Assembly: GCA_024742475.1 (NCBI GenBank)
Contig: JANSYI010000033.1
Span: 38,355-102,354 of the forward strand
Length of the DNA: 64,000 nucleotides
Reading direction: 5' to 3'
From: a bacterium
GTDB lineage: Bacteria > Myxococcota_A > Polyangia > Nannocystales > Nannocystaceae
In this document: positions 43,249 to 51,037 of the stretch, piece by piece
Position numbering within the stretch: position 1 is the first letter of the stretch
How the letters are laid out: every line of letters begins with the position of its first letter
The notes under the pieces: model-generated
What the model saw: the letters and a program-made list of their open reading frames with translations, nothing else
The model's database searches: none
Told to the model about the DNA's origin: nothing
Program-made: the position numbers and the translations under genes

Positions 43249-44154
43249 TCACTCTTCTTTCTTCAGGCGCCCGAGCAAGAGCCCGAGCTCGTACCGACGA
43301 CGTGCGTCCTCGTCGACTTCATCCTCGGTGGCCACGGGCTCATAGCCGAGCCGCTCGAGCGTGGGGTTGCAGACGGCGGCCAGCATCGTTTGGGTGGCGC
43401 GCGGCAGGGACTTCCAGCGGGCGACGCTCTTCGTGTCGACCTTGGCGCGCGCGTAGGTCTTCCAGTCGCCGAAGCCGACCGCGCTCGCCTCGCCCAGGCC
43501 GCGCTCCACGATTCCTTCGTCCCACGGCTCCCCGACGAAGGTGAGCACGTCGCGCAGCACCGCCTCGGGATCGCGCGCGAGGTCTTCATAGCGGATGCTC
43601 AGCGCCTCGCCGCCTTCGGACTGGGCCAGCTCTTCGATGGCCCCCGCGGTGTCGACCCACGCATGCGCGTACGCTTCGAGCGGCTGCGGGTAGCGGGTCA
43701 CGTACCGGTGCAGCTCCTCGACGAAGCCACCGGTCTTGTCGACGAGCTCGGCCAGGCTCGCTGCGACGTCGAGGCCGTGGCGGTGCAGGCAGACGAACTT
43801 GACGTGGCCCGAACAGAGTCGGCGGATCGCGTCCACGTGAAAGGCGTCGAACGCGGTCTTCTCCGCCCACCTGCCCTTGCCGGCCTTTGCGGCGTGCTCC
43901 TCGAAGAACCCGAACGCGAACCTGCGCAACCTGCCGAGCACCTCGGCCTCGTCGAAGCCGGCGTACCCGAGCCCGAAGAGCGCCCCGATCTGCAGGCCCT
44001 GCGCAAACGTCTCCTCGTGAAGGAAGCGCGCGGCGCCGCTGAGCACGTACGTCTCGGGCGGACAGGCGATGTTGGGGTGCGCGTCGAGCAGGCGACGCAG
44101 TAGGGTCGTACCCGAGCGAGGCGTGCCCAGGACGACGATGCCCGCCGCGCTCAT
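43249..44154 (-). CDS. PAPS-dependent sulfotransferase
   Basis: A 301-residue cytoplasmic protein. GTPRSGTTLLRRLLDAHPNI near residues 10-29 is the 5'-phosphosulfate-binding loop of PAPS sulfotransferases. KFVCLHRHGLDVAASL provides the 3'-phosphate-binding region, and SIRYEDLARDPEAVLRDVLTFVGEPW is the conserved C-terminal segment. ATG 44154 overlaps the carrier-protein stop by ATGA. Its place between an acyl carrier protein and an SGNH protein suggests that the target glycan or lipid is also sulfated, or that a carrier-bound group is. Confidence 0.88.
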   Translation of the reverse strand: MSAAGIVVLGTPRSGTTLLRRLLDAHPNIACPPETYVLSGAARFLHEETFAQGLQIGALFGLGYAGFDEAEVLGRLRRFAFGFFEEHAAKAGKGRWAEKTAFDAFHVDAIRRLCSGHVKFVCLHRHGLDVAASLAELVDKTGGFVEELHRYVTRYPQPLEAYAHAWVDTAGAIEELAQSEGGEALSIRYEDLARDPEAVLRDVLTFVGEPWDEGIVERGLGEASAVGFGDWKTYARAKVDTKSVARWKSLPRATQTMLAAVCNPTLERLGYEPVATEDEVDEDARRRYELGLLLGRLKKEE

Positions 44155-44393
44155 TGGGTCTGCTCGGCCGCAAACGCCAAGATGCGGCTGACCGAGTCGA
44201 GGTTCTCGAGCGTGATGTCCTCGGGGCCCATCTTCGTGCCGGTGTGCTTCTCGAGGAACACGAGCAGATCGACCATTGCGAACGAGTCGACGAGCCCCGA
44301 CGAGAACAGCTCGGCCTCGTCGTCGACACCGCTCAGATCGACCCGTGCCTTGTCTTCGAGATACTGGATCAGTGCGTCCCGCGTGAGCGCCAT
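44151..44393 (-). CDS. Acyl/aminoacyl carrier protein (DltC-like)
   Basis: An 80-residue four-helix carrier protein. GLVDSFAMVDLLVFLEKHTG contains the phosphopantetheine site Ser 37 in a DSF motif. Length and pI-lowering Asp/Glu content fit DltC-like carriers. A TGG-TAGGGT box ends 8 nt before the ATG at 44393. It follows the adenylating ligase by 109 nt and overlaps the sulfotransferase, so it is the likely acceptor of the ligase product. Confidence 0.9.
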   Translation of the reverse strand: MALTRDALIQYLEDKARVDLSGVDDEAELFSSGLVDSFAMVDLLVFLEKHTGTKMGPEDITLENLDSVSRILAFAAEQTQ

Positions 44394-44401
44394 GACGGCG
44401 C

Positions 44402-44407
44402 ACCCTA
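44402..44407 (-). promoter_or_regulatory. Extended -10-like TGG-TAGGGT (minus strand)
   Basis: TAGGGT with TGG before it ends 8 nt before the carrier-protein ATG at 44393. Confidence 0.38.
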
Positions 44408-44502
44408 CCAGCCTGGTGCGGCGCGCCCGAACAACCTGCGGGAGCGGGCGAAGACGCGGTCGCCACGCGGGGCGGGATTCGCGCTGAACGCCTCGGTCGG
44501 CC

Positions 44503-46104
44503 TCACGTGTCGGCAGTCTCTGTCGCGGCAGCCTCGAGGCCCGCGCGCAGCGCCTTGCGGTCGATCTTTCCGTTGGCGTTGAGCGGGAACGCGTCCAGCG
44601 TGCGCAGCTCGCTGGGCACCATGTAGCGAGGGAGGTGCTTGGCCATCTCGCGCAGCACCGCCGCGTCGTCGTGACCCGACCCGGTGAGGAACCCGACGAT
44701 GCCCTCTGCGCCTCCGCTCTCGCTGCGCGGCCAATCCAGCGCCACGGCGTCGTCGACTCCCGCTGCCGTGCGGAGTACGGCCTCCACCTCGCCGAGCTCG
44801 ACCCGGTAGCCACGCACCTTGACCTGCGAGTCCAGGCGCCCGAGGAAGCGAAGCGGCTCCCCCTCCTTGGCGGGGCGGCGAACGAGATCGCCGGTTCGGT
44901 AGAACGTCTCCTCCTCGCCGGGCGGCACGACGAAGACCTGCGCCGTGCGCTCCTCGTCGCGCCAGTATCCCAGCGTCACCTGCGGACCGGCCAGCGCCAG
45001 CTCGCCAACCTCACCCGGCTCGACTTCGCGAAGCTCGCGGTCCAAGACCTTGGCCCGCATCTGCTCGAACGGCTCGCCGATCGGGACGACGCCGTTCTCG
45101 GCGTGCGCCTCCATGCAAGCCGCCATCGTGTAGTGCGTGCACGCAAGGGTCAGCTCGGTGGGCCCGTAGATGTTCTCGGTCACGGCGTTGGGCGCCGCCT
45201 CCATCCACGCCCGACCAACGCTGCACGTGAGCGCCTCGCCGCAGAACAGCGATAGCCGCAGGTCGGGGAAGATGCCCTCGCCGAGTGTGCGCGTCTCCTT
45301 CATGAGGCGCGCGGTCGAGGGGACCGAGAACCACACGGTCAGCCCGACATCGACCACGTACTGCGCCGGCAGCAGGCGTTGACGCATGTCGGGCACGCAC
45401 AGGCACCCGCCCACCGTCCACGGCGCGAACAGGTCGAAGAGTGACAGGTCGAAGGTGACCTCGAACATGTGCGAGAAGCGATCGTGCGCGCCGAGCTCGT
45501 AGCGATCGATCGCCCAGTTCAAGAAGCGTTCGATGTTGCGGTGGGCAACCATCACCCCCTTGGGCTCGCCGGTGCTTCCCGACGTGAAGAGTAGATAAGC
45601 GATGTCATCGGGTCCGACTTCGGGCTCGACCCAGTCCTCGGCAGGAGCGAGGTCGTCGCTGCCGAGCACGGTGTGGCGCCCATCGAGGCCCTCGAGCGTG
45701 GAGCCGAGGGTGACCACCAGCAGTGGTTTGGCGACCCCCTCGAGCACCTCGGGCAGCACGCGCTTGCCCCCCGGGTCGACCACGAGCACATCGGACTCGC
45801 TGCGGTCGATCATCTTGACCAGACGCGCGGCCGGGTAGCTCGGAAGCATCGGCACGTAGCCGTGCCCACTGCACAGCGCACCGAGGATGCCGGCGAACCC
45901 CTCGAAGGTGCGCTGGCCCAGCACGCACGTCAGCGGCACGCCGCCGGCGGGGCGCCGCTCCATCAGCGTCGCCGCGAGCGCCTTGGTCACCTGCTCGAGC
46001 TCGGCGTAGGTCTGCATCGCCTCGCCAATCGTGATCGCCGGCCGCCGCGGCACCGAAGCCGCGCTCTGCAGAAAACCTTGGTGGAGGGCACGAAACGCGC
46101 TCAT
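44503..46104 (-). CDS. AMP-forming amino-acid/acyl ligase (DltA-like)
   Basis: A 533-residue stand-alone adenylation domain. Core motifs: A3 LLFTSGSTGEPKGVMVAH (171-188), A5 NIYGPTEL, A7 YRTGDLV, A8 RLDSQVKVRGYRVELGEVE and A10 NANGKIDRKAL with the catalytic Lys. As in DltA there is no condensation or carrier domain in cis; the carrier protein is the next gene. Substrate amino acid cannot be read safely from the pocket. ATG 46104 is followed by MSAFRALHQGFLQSA. Confidence 0.88.
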   Translation of the reverse strand: MSAFRALHQGFLQSAASVPRRPAITIGEAMQTYAELEQVTKALAATLMERRPAGGVPLTCVLGQRTFEGFAGILGALCSGHGYVPMLPSYPAARLVKMIDRSESDVLVVDPGGKRVLPEVLEGVAKPLLVVTLGSTLEGLDGRHTVLGSDDLAPAEDWVEPEVGPDDIAYLLFTSGSTGEPKGVMVAHRNIERFLNWAIDRYELGAHDRFSHMFEVTFDLSLFDLFAPWTVGGCLCVPDMRQRLLPAQYVVDVGLTVWFSVPSTARLMKETRTLGEGIFPDLRLSLFCGEALTCSVGRAWMEAAPNAVTENIYGPTELTLACTHYTMAACMEAHAENGVVPIGEPFEQMRAKVLDRELREVEPGEVGELALAGPQVTLGYWRDEERTAQVFVVPPGEEETFYRTGDLVRRPAKEGEPLRFLGRLDSQVKVRGYRVELGEVEAVLRTAAGVDDAVALDWPRSESGGAEGIVGFLTGSGHDDAAVLREMAKHLPRYMVPSELRTLDAFPLNANGKIDRKALRAGLEAAATETADT

Positions 46105-46218
46105 GGTCCGGGCGCATTGTCGTCGCAACGCCCTCGGATGTCATCGCCTCGAGGCCACGATCTCGACCCGCCGAGCCCGGCACGGAGCGACGCAACGGGG
46201 GCTCGAGGCCCCCAGCGG

Positions 46219-46224
46219 TATACT
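46219..46224 (+). promoter_or_regulatory. -10-like hexamer TATACT
   Basis: TATACT, the best -10 match in the window, ends exactly 6 nt before the ATG at 46231, predicting a leaderless transcript. Confidence 0.5.
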
Positions 46225-46230
46225 CCGGGC

Positions 46231-46593
46231 ATGGTCCGCAGATGCCTCGTCCTGCTCGCCGCCCTCTCGCTCTCGGCCTGCATCATCGTCACCGACGACC
46301 CCGATGACGACGACTCGGGCGCGGGGGAGACCGGATCCGCCGAGGCCGGCGGCGAACCCCTGGCCTGCGGCGACCCGGACTCGTTCTCGTTCTTCGACGA
46401 CGCCGGGAACTGCGTCTGCGAGGACGACCTGGTCTGGTGCACGGAGGCCGAGGACGACTTCTCGTGCTGCCTGCCGGTGTGTGGCGACCCCGGCACCAAC
46501 AGCCAGGTCGCATCCGATGGCCAGTGCGACTGTGTTGCCGGCTACCAGTGGTGCACCGACGACCCCGAGGACATCACCTGCTGCGAGATCTGA
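46231..46593 (+). CDS. Small cysteine-rich lipoprotein with duplicated module
   Basis: A 120-residue lipoprotein (LSLSAC lipobox) with an acidic Asp/Gly linker. Residues about 45-120 hold two copies of a roughly 37-residue module of pattern CGDP...G-x-C-x-C-x6-WC-x8-CC. All six cysteines are conserved in each copy, probably as disulfides. Family not recognised. It lies alone on the plus strand between the ligase and SGNH genes of the minus-strand cluster, ending 9 nt from the SGNH stop. Confidence 0.7.
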   Translation: MVRRCLVLLAALSLSACIIVTDDPDDDDSGAGETGSAEAGGEPLACGDPDSFSFFDDAGNCVCEDDLVWCTEAEDDFSCCLPVCGDPGTNSQVASDGQCDCVAGYQWCTDDPEDITCCEI

Positions 46594-46602
46594 GGCAGGC
46601 GC

Positions 46603-48225
46603 TCACTCGGCGGGCGCTTCGGCAGGCTCGGGTGCCGGCGGAGGCTCCGGTGCCGACGGAGGCTCCGGCGTCGCGTCCTCGGGCTGCGCCGGGATGCCTT
46701 CGACGTCGGCGCGCGTGCGGTAGTCGACGTAGGCGCGCAGCACCGCCCGGAAGAAGAGCTCGCCGATGACCTGGTGGCCGCTCGCGGTCGCGTGCCCGAG
46801 ATCGCCGCTCATCAGCCGGGGCTTGCGCTGATACCAGCGCCCCGCCGACCCTTTGCCACCCATCGCCTCGAACGTGTCGAAGAACGCGCAGCCGCTGTCC
46901 TTGGCGGCTTCGCGCTGCGCCGCGACCATGCGCGGCACGACGTCCTTCGAGACGATCTGCGCGCCCTGACGCTCGCCGTGGTCGAGCGGCGCCATCACGA
47001 TGCAGGCCGCGTCGGGCTTGGCTGCCTTTACCCGGCCGATCACGGCGCGGTACTCGTCGGCATAGGTCGACATCTTCATCTTGCGAATCATGTCGTTGCC
47101 GCCGAACGTGAAGACGACGAGCTCTGTCCCGCGCTGCTTCAGCTGGTTGGCCAGGTGCTCCTCGTCGAACTCCATCATGCGGTTGGTGAACGCGCCCACG
47201 AGCGCAGCCGAGTCCCACACGACGCCGGGCCCGGGGCGCTCCATCGCCACGCCGTACACCCGCACCTGGCCCTCACCGACGGCGCGCACGGTGAGTTCGT
47301 GTGGCCCGTCGGGCACCTGCACCGACCACACCCGGTCGTCGAGGGTGTCGGCGGCGGTCTCGAGGATGACCTTCTCGCCATCGTCGACCTGCACCCGAAT
47401 GTGGCCGCCTTCGGGCTGCCCCGCGTAGAAGAGCTGGAAGCGCGAGACCTTGCCGGAGCTGCGCTCGGGGTGCGGGGCAAAGCTGCTCTGACCGCCACCC
47501 CAGCTGCTGTAGGTGGTGCCGCCGAGGCCGTAGTGCCCATCGCTGCGGCACTTGTGGATGATGAAGCACTTCTTCCACGCGTCGTTGTGGGAGAAGTCGA
47601 CCTCGCGGTGGCGGTACGAGGTGTTCGGCGGCGCCATCAGATGGAACCCGTGCCCCGCGTCCCCAAAGCGGTTCTGCATGCGTCGGCGAATCGCCCCGGG
47701 GATGCCGTCGATGCCAATCGACGAGTCGCCCCAGTGCATGACCCGGACGACGCTGCCCTCGATGCCCGCGTCCGCCCTCGCGAGGCTCTCGAAGAACCCG
47801 TCGAGCTCGGTCCCCTCGAACAGCTCGATCGGGCGAACCGCGCGCTTGTCGTCGCCGTCGCGAGCCTCGTAGGGCGGAAGCGTCTCCACCGCGTCGACCT
47901 CGATCACCTCGCGATCGGGCGCCACCTCGGGCTCGGGGTCGTTGCCCGCGAGCACCTCTTGGGCCACCTCTTCGACCTCCTCGGCGCGCTCCGCTTCGGC
48001 TTCGATCTCCTCGGTCTCGAGCGGACGCCCGATGAGGTTCCAAAACGGCAGCGGATCCCCGGGCTTCCACGGCCGCGCAAACGCCAGGTCGGGCACCACG
48101 TAGGTCGCGATCACGCACGCGGCCACCGTCGCCATTGCCGGCCCCACCTGTCGAAGCATCGACATGCGGAGGTCCTCGGCGTCGCCGAGATCCTGCGCTT
48201 TGACGTGTACGCGTGGGTTGACCAT
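46603..48225 (-). CDS. SGNH-family membrane-anchored protein (DltD/AlgX-like role)
   Basis: A 540-residue protein with an N-terminal transmembrane anchor (about 25-46) and an acidic linker (65-120). The SGNH domain has HWGDSSIGID (Ser 168 in GDS), VFTFGGNDMIRK (Asn block) and GDLGHATASGHQ (D-x-x-H). A Pro/Glu/Ala-rich tail follows. It is the complete paralogue of the protein at 41908. ATG 48225 lacks a ribosome site; an ATG at 48165 has GAGGA upstream and may be the real start. It directly follows the MBOAT gene, the usual MBOAT-SGNH pairing for extracytoplasmic O-acylation. Confidence 0.85.
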   Translation of the reverse strand: MVNPRVHVKAQDLGDAEDLRMSMLRQVGPAMATVAACVIATYVVPDLAFARPWKPGDPLPFWNLIGRPLETEEIEAEAERAEEVEEVAQEVLAGNDPEPEVAPDREVIEVDAVETLPPYEARDGDDKRAVRPIELFEGTELDGFFESLARADAGIEGSVVRVMHWGDSSIGIDGIPGAIRRRMQNRFGDAGHGFHLMAPPNTSYRHREVDFSHNDAWKKCFIIHKCRSDGHYGLGGTTYSSWGGGQSSFAPHPERSSGKVSRFQLFYAGQPEGGHIRVQVDDGEKVILETAADTLDDRVWSVQVPDGPHELTVRAVGEGQVRVYGVAMERPGPGVVWDSAALVGAFTNRMMEFDEEHLANQLKQRGTELVVFTFGGNDMIRKMKMSTYADEYRAVIGRVKAAKPDAACIVMAPLDHGERQGAQIVSKDVVPRMVAAQREAAKDSGCAFFDTFEAMGGKGSAGRWYQRKPRLMSGDLGHATASGHQVIGELFFRAVLRAYVDYRTRADVEGIPAQPEDATPEPPSAPEPPPAPEPAEAPAE

Positions 48226-48245
48226 GTTGGGAAGGAGCGAGCCGG

Positions 48246-49889
48246 CTAGAACTGGAAGTAGATGAAGGCCCGGGGTGAGCCCTCCATCAGGCGCATGAGG
48301 GCGTAGAACAGACCCGCGGACGCCAAGCCGACGAGGACCCCGGGGACCTTGCCGAACAGGCCGCGCAGGTGCACGTCGACCCAACTGACCGGGGTGAAGT
48401 GATACGCGAGGCCGAGCACGAGGCCCGCCCACACGCCCTCGCTGGCCAAGCCCGGGCGGATACCGAGCGTCTCGAACGTGAGCAGCGCGTCGATGAAGCG
48501 GCGGGCTGTCTCGAAGTCGGGCGCGCGGAAGAAGATGCGCGAGAGCACCACGAGGTGGAACGTCAGCATCACGTGCAGGGTGACCAGCGCCTTGCCCTTG
48601 GGCATCGGCAGCCACGCAACCAGCAAGAACACCACCGCGACGCCGCCGCCGAGGACCGAGCCCTGCTGCCAATCGAGCTGCAGCACGTAGCGCCCAAACG
48701 CTGCCACCGCGACGGCGAGCAGCACCGTCGCCAGCGGCCACGCCACGATGCCCACCGCGCTGAGCTTGCGGTCCCGCATGCGGTTCCAGCGGTTGAACAC
48801 CACGGCGCCGGCGTGAATGTTGGCGTAGATGACGAAGTTCCAGCTCGCCCCGTGCCACATGCCCACGAGGAACATGGTGATCCACAGGGCGTAGTAGCCG
48901 CCGCGAGAGCCCAGCCGGGAGAGAATCTGGAAGAACAGATAGTCCCGCAGCCACGCCGAGAGCGTCATGTGCCACCGCCGCCAGTACTCGGCGATGTCCT
49001 TGGACTGGTAGGGACGGTTGAAGTTCTCGGGCAGCGTGAAGCCCAGCATCCTGCCAAGACCGATCGCGATGTCGGAGTAGCCCGAGAAGTCGGCGTAGAT
49101 CTGCAGGGTGTAGGCGTACAGGGCGATGAGCAGCTCGGGAGAGCTGAAGGTGTCGGGCGCATCGAAGATGCGATCGGTCAGCGCGACGGCGATGAAATCG
49201 CCGAGCACGACCTTCTTGGCTAGCCCTTTGAGGATGCGAAAGGCGCCCACCTCGAGCCCCTCGCGGGTGAACCGAGGCCCGCGCTGCAGCTGCGGCAAGA
49301 ACTCCTTGGCGCGCACGATCGGCCCGGCGACGAGCTGCGGGAAGAAGGCGACGAACAGCGCGAACCGGGCGAAGGACGTCTCGGGCACCAGCCGGCCCCG
49401 CCACACGTCGATCGTGTAGCTGAGGCTCTGGAAGGTATAGAAGCTGATGCCCAGCGGCAGGATGACGTCGAGGTGGATGACCTCGATGTCCACGCCGAAC
49501 ACCCCGAGCACGTCGGCGAAACCCGAGAGGAAGAAGTTGGCGTACTTGAAGTAGCCGAGCAGGCCGAGGTTGCCCAGCAAGCTCAGGTAGAGCCAGACGT
49601 TGCGCTTGCGGCTGGCAGCCGCCTTGATGGCGGGGTCCTTGGACTTGAAGCCCGCGTCGTGGCGAAAGATTGCGCGGCCGCAGAAGTAGTCGAGGACCGT
49701 GGAGAAGACCAGCAGGCCGGCGAAGTAGGCCGGGGCCGGAGGCGGCGTGGTCTTCGGCCCGGCCGCGTAGAAGAAGTAGCTCGCGACCAGCAGGAACAAG
49801 ACCCGGGCGGTCGGCCGATTCGACAACGCCCAAAACCCGGCCAGCACGGGCAGGGCGAAGAGCAGGAAGTCGAATGTCGGAAAGAGCAT
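48246..49889 (-). CDS. MBOAT O-acyltransferase (DltB/AlgI-like)
   Basis: A 547-residue polytopic membrane protein with 10 or more helices. The MBOAT core includes LPLGISFYTFQSLSYTIDV, QLVAGPIVRAKEFLPQL, YADFSGYSDIAIGLGRMLGF, NRPYQSKDIAEYWRRWH and GMWHGASWNFV with the catalytic His 346. This is the AlgI/DltB branch, which passes acyl groups across the inner membrane to polysaccharide or teichoic acid. ATG 49889 follows a good promoter. First gene of the cluster, 20 nt before the SGNH partner. Confidence 0.92.
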   Translation of the reverse strand: MLFPTFDFLLFALPVLAGFWALSNRPTARVLFLLVASYFFYAAGPKTTPPPAPAYFAGLLVFSTVLDYFCGRAIFRHDAGFKSKDPAIKAAASRKRNVWLYLSLLGNLGLLGYFKYANFFLSGFADVLGVFGVDIEVIHLDVILPLGISFYTFQSLSYTIDVWRGRLVPETSFARFALFVAFFPQLVAGPIVRAKEFLPQLQRGPRFTREGLEVGAFRILKGLAKKVVLGDFIAVALTDRIFDAPDTFSSPELLIALYAYTLQIYADFSGYSDIAIGLGRMLGFTLPENFNRPYQSKDIAEYWRRWHMTLSAWLRDYLFFQILSRLGSRGGYYALWITMFLVGMWHGASWNFVIYANIHAGAVVFNRWNRMRDRKLSAVGIVAWPLATVLLAVAVAAFGRYVLQLDWQQGSVLGGGVAVVFLLVAWLPMPKGKALVTLHVMLTFHLVVLSRIFFRAPDFETARRFIDALLTFETLGIRPGLASEGVWAGLVLGLAYHFTPVSWVDVHLRGLFGKVPGVLVGLASAGLFYALMRLMEGSPRAFIYFQF

Positions 49890-49910
49890 GGGCCGCCCTG
49901 GATCCGCCCG

Positions 49911-49939
49911 AACATAGGAAACGCGATCCACGCGGTCAA
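49911..49939 (-). promoter_or_regulatory. Sigma70-like promoter TTGACC-17-TATGTT of the MBOAT gene
   Basis: -35 TTGACC (49934-49939), an exact 17-bp spacer and -10 TATGTT (49911-49916) on the minus strand, 21 nt before the ATG. Base composition is locally less GC-rich. Confidence 0.6.
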
Positions 49940-49969
49940 TCGCGCGGTTCGACGACGATTGGACCGACT

Positions 49970-50935
49970 GTGGCGGGTTTGGCGGACGTTTTGGCAGAAT
50001 ACGGCGATGGACCACCCGCGGGGCGAACGCTCACGACGGGGGAGATCGCGGGCGAGGGCCACCCGCACATTCGCCCGCAAATCACCGACCCCAAGCAGCT
50101 TCGCGACATCAGCGTGCGCGACCTCGAAGACTTCCGCGACACCCACTACCGCGCGGCCAACAGCGCGCTCATCATCACCGGCGGCTTCGACATGGAACTG
50201 GCCATCGGCTACGTGGAGCGCTTCTTCGGCAAGCCCGAGTTTCGCGAGCGCGGCAACACCTGGCTCGAGCCCTACGCCGAGCCCAAAGCGCCGCCGGTGC
50301 CCGAGCCCAAGCCGGGCGACGTCCGGGTGCTGACCCAGGTCGACGCCGAGCGCGTCCAGACCGACGTGCAGATCGACTTCGGACTGGCCGAGGTCTACGG
50401 AGACGACCACGCCGCGCTGATGGTCATGGCCGAAATGCTCAACTTCGGCGTCGGCCGGGTCCGCATGGAGCTCGGGGCCAGCTACGGCACCTACGCCCGC
50501 CTCGACGCCGAGCGACCCCGCGTGAGCATCGGTGGGGCGATCGACAGCGCGCGCGCCGACGAAGGCCTGGTCGCGCTGTACGCCGCGATCGAGGAGCTGC
50601 GCACCCGCGAAGACTTCGAGCGCCGCTTCGCCTTCGCGCGACGCAACGTGCTGCAGCGGATGATCAACGCGCAGGGCGATCCCGCCGAGTTCGCCAACAC
50701 GCTTGCCCGCGCCGTGCGAAGCGGTCGCAGCTACGCGTACTTTCGCGGCCTCGCCACGAGTGTCGCCACGCTCGAGCCCAGCGAGGTCGAACGGGCCATC
50801 GACCGGGTGCTCGCCCCCGAGCGCGCGGTGACCATGCTGCAGGGCCCGCAGGCCGGCGTGGACAAAGCGGTCGCGGGCGCCAAGCTCACCTCGGTCGTCG
50901 CCCTGCCCGCGGTCGTGCACGACGAATACGACTGA
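49970..50935 (+). pseudogene. C-terminal remnant of an M16-family peptidase
   Basis: From about 50050 to the TGA at 50933-50935 the frame encodes the non-catalytic M16 C-terminal half: GHPHIRPQITDPKQLRDISVRD, YRAANSALIITGGFDMELAIGYVERFFGKPEF, then a second-domain core ending VVALPAVVHDEYD. The catalytic N-terminal domain with HxxEH is missing: upstream sequence becomes low in GC3 and runs into the MBOAT promoter. A GTG at 49970 is the first possible start. Either a 5'-deleted relic, or a natural inactive subunit as in two-gene M16 pairs; no catalytic partner is present. Confidence 0.65.
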
Positions 50936-51037
50936 GGACCGGCAGGCCCCCGGGCCTTGCGCTGGCTCACACCTTTGCGTCCGACATCGTGTGGGTTTCT
51001 CTGCAACGGACCCACATTCAGCGCGTCTTTGGGCTCG

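Noticed and set aside
46603..49833. A very long minus-strand open frame (over 1000 codons) across the MBOAT gene
   Set aside because: Its upstream two thirds are a shadow of the MBOAT frame with Arg/Pro/Ala-rich composition. Only the part from about 48225 carries SGNH motifs.
43249..49889. Non-ribosomal peptide or polyketide cluster
   Set aside because: No condensation, ketosynthase or thioesterase domains. The ligase and carrier are single stand-alone proteins next to MBOAT and SGNH genes.
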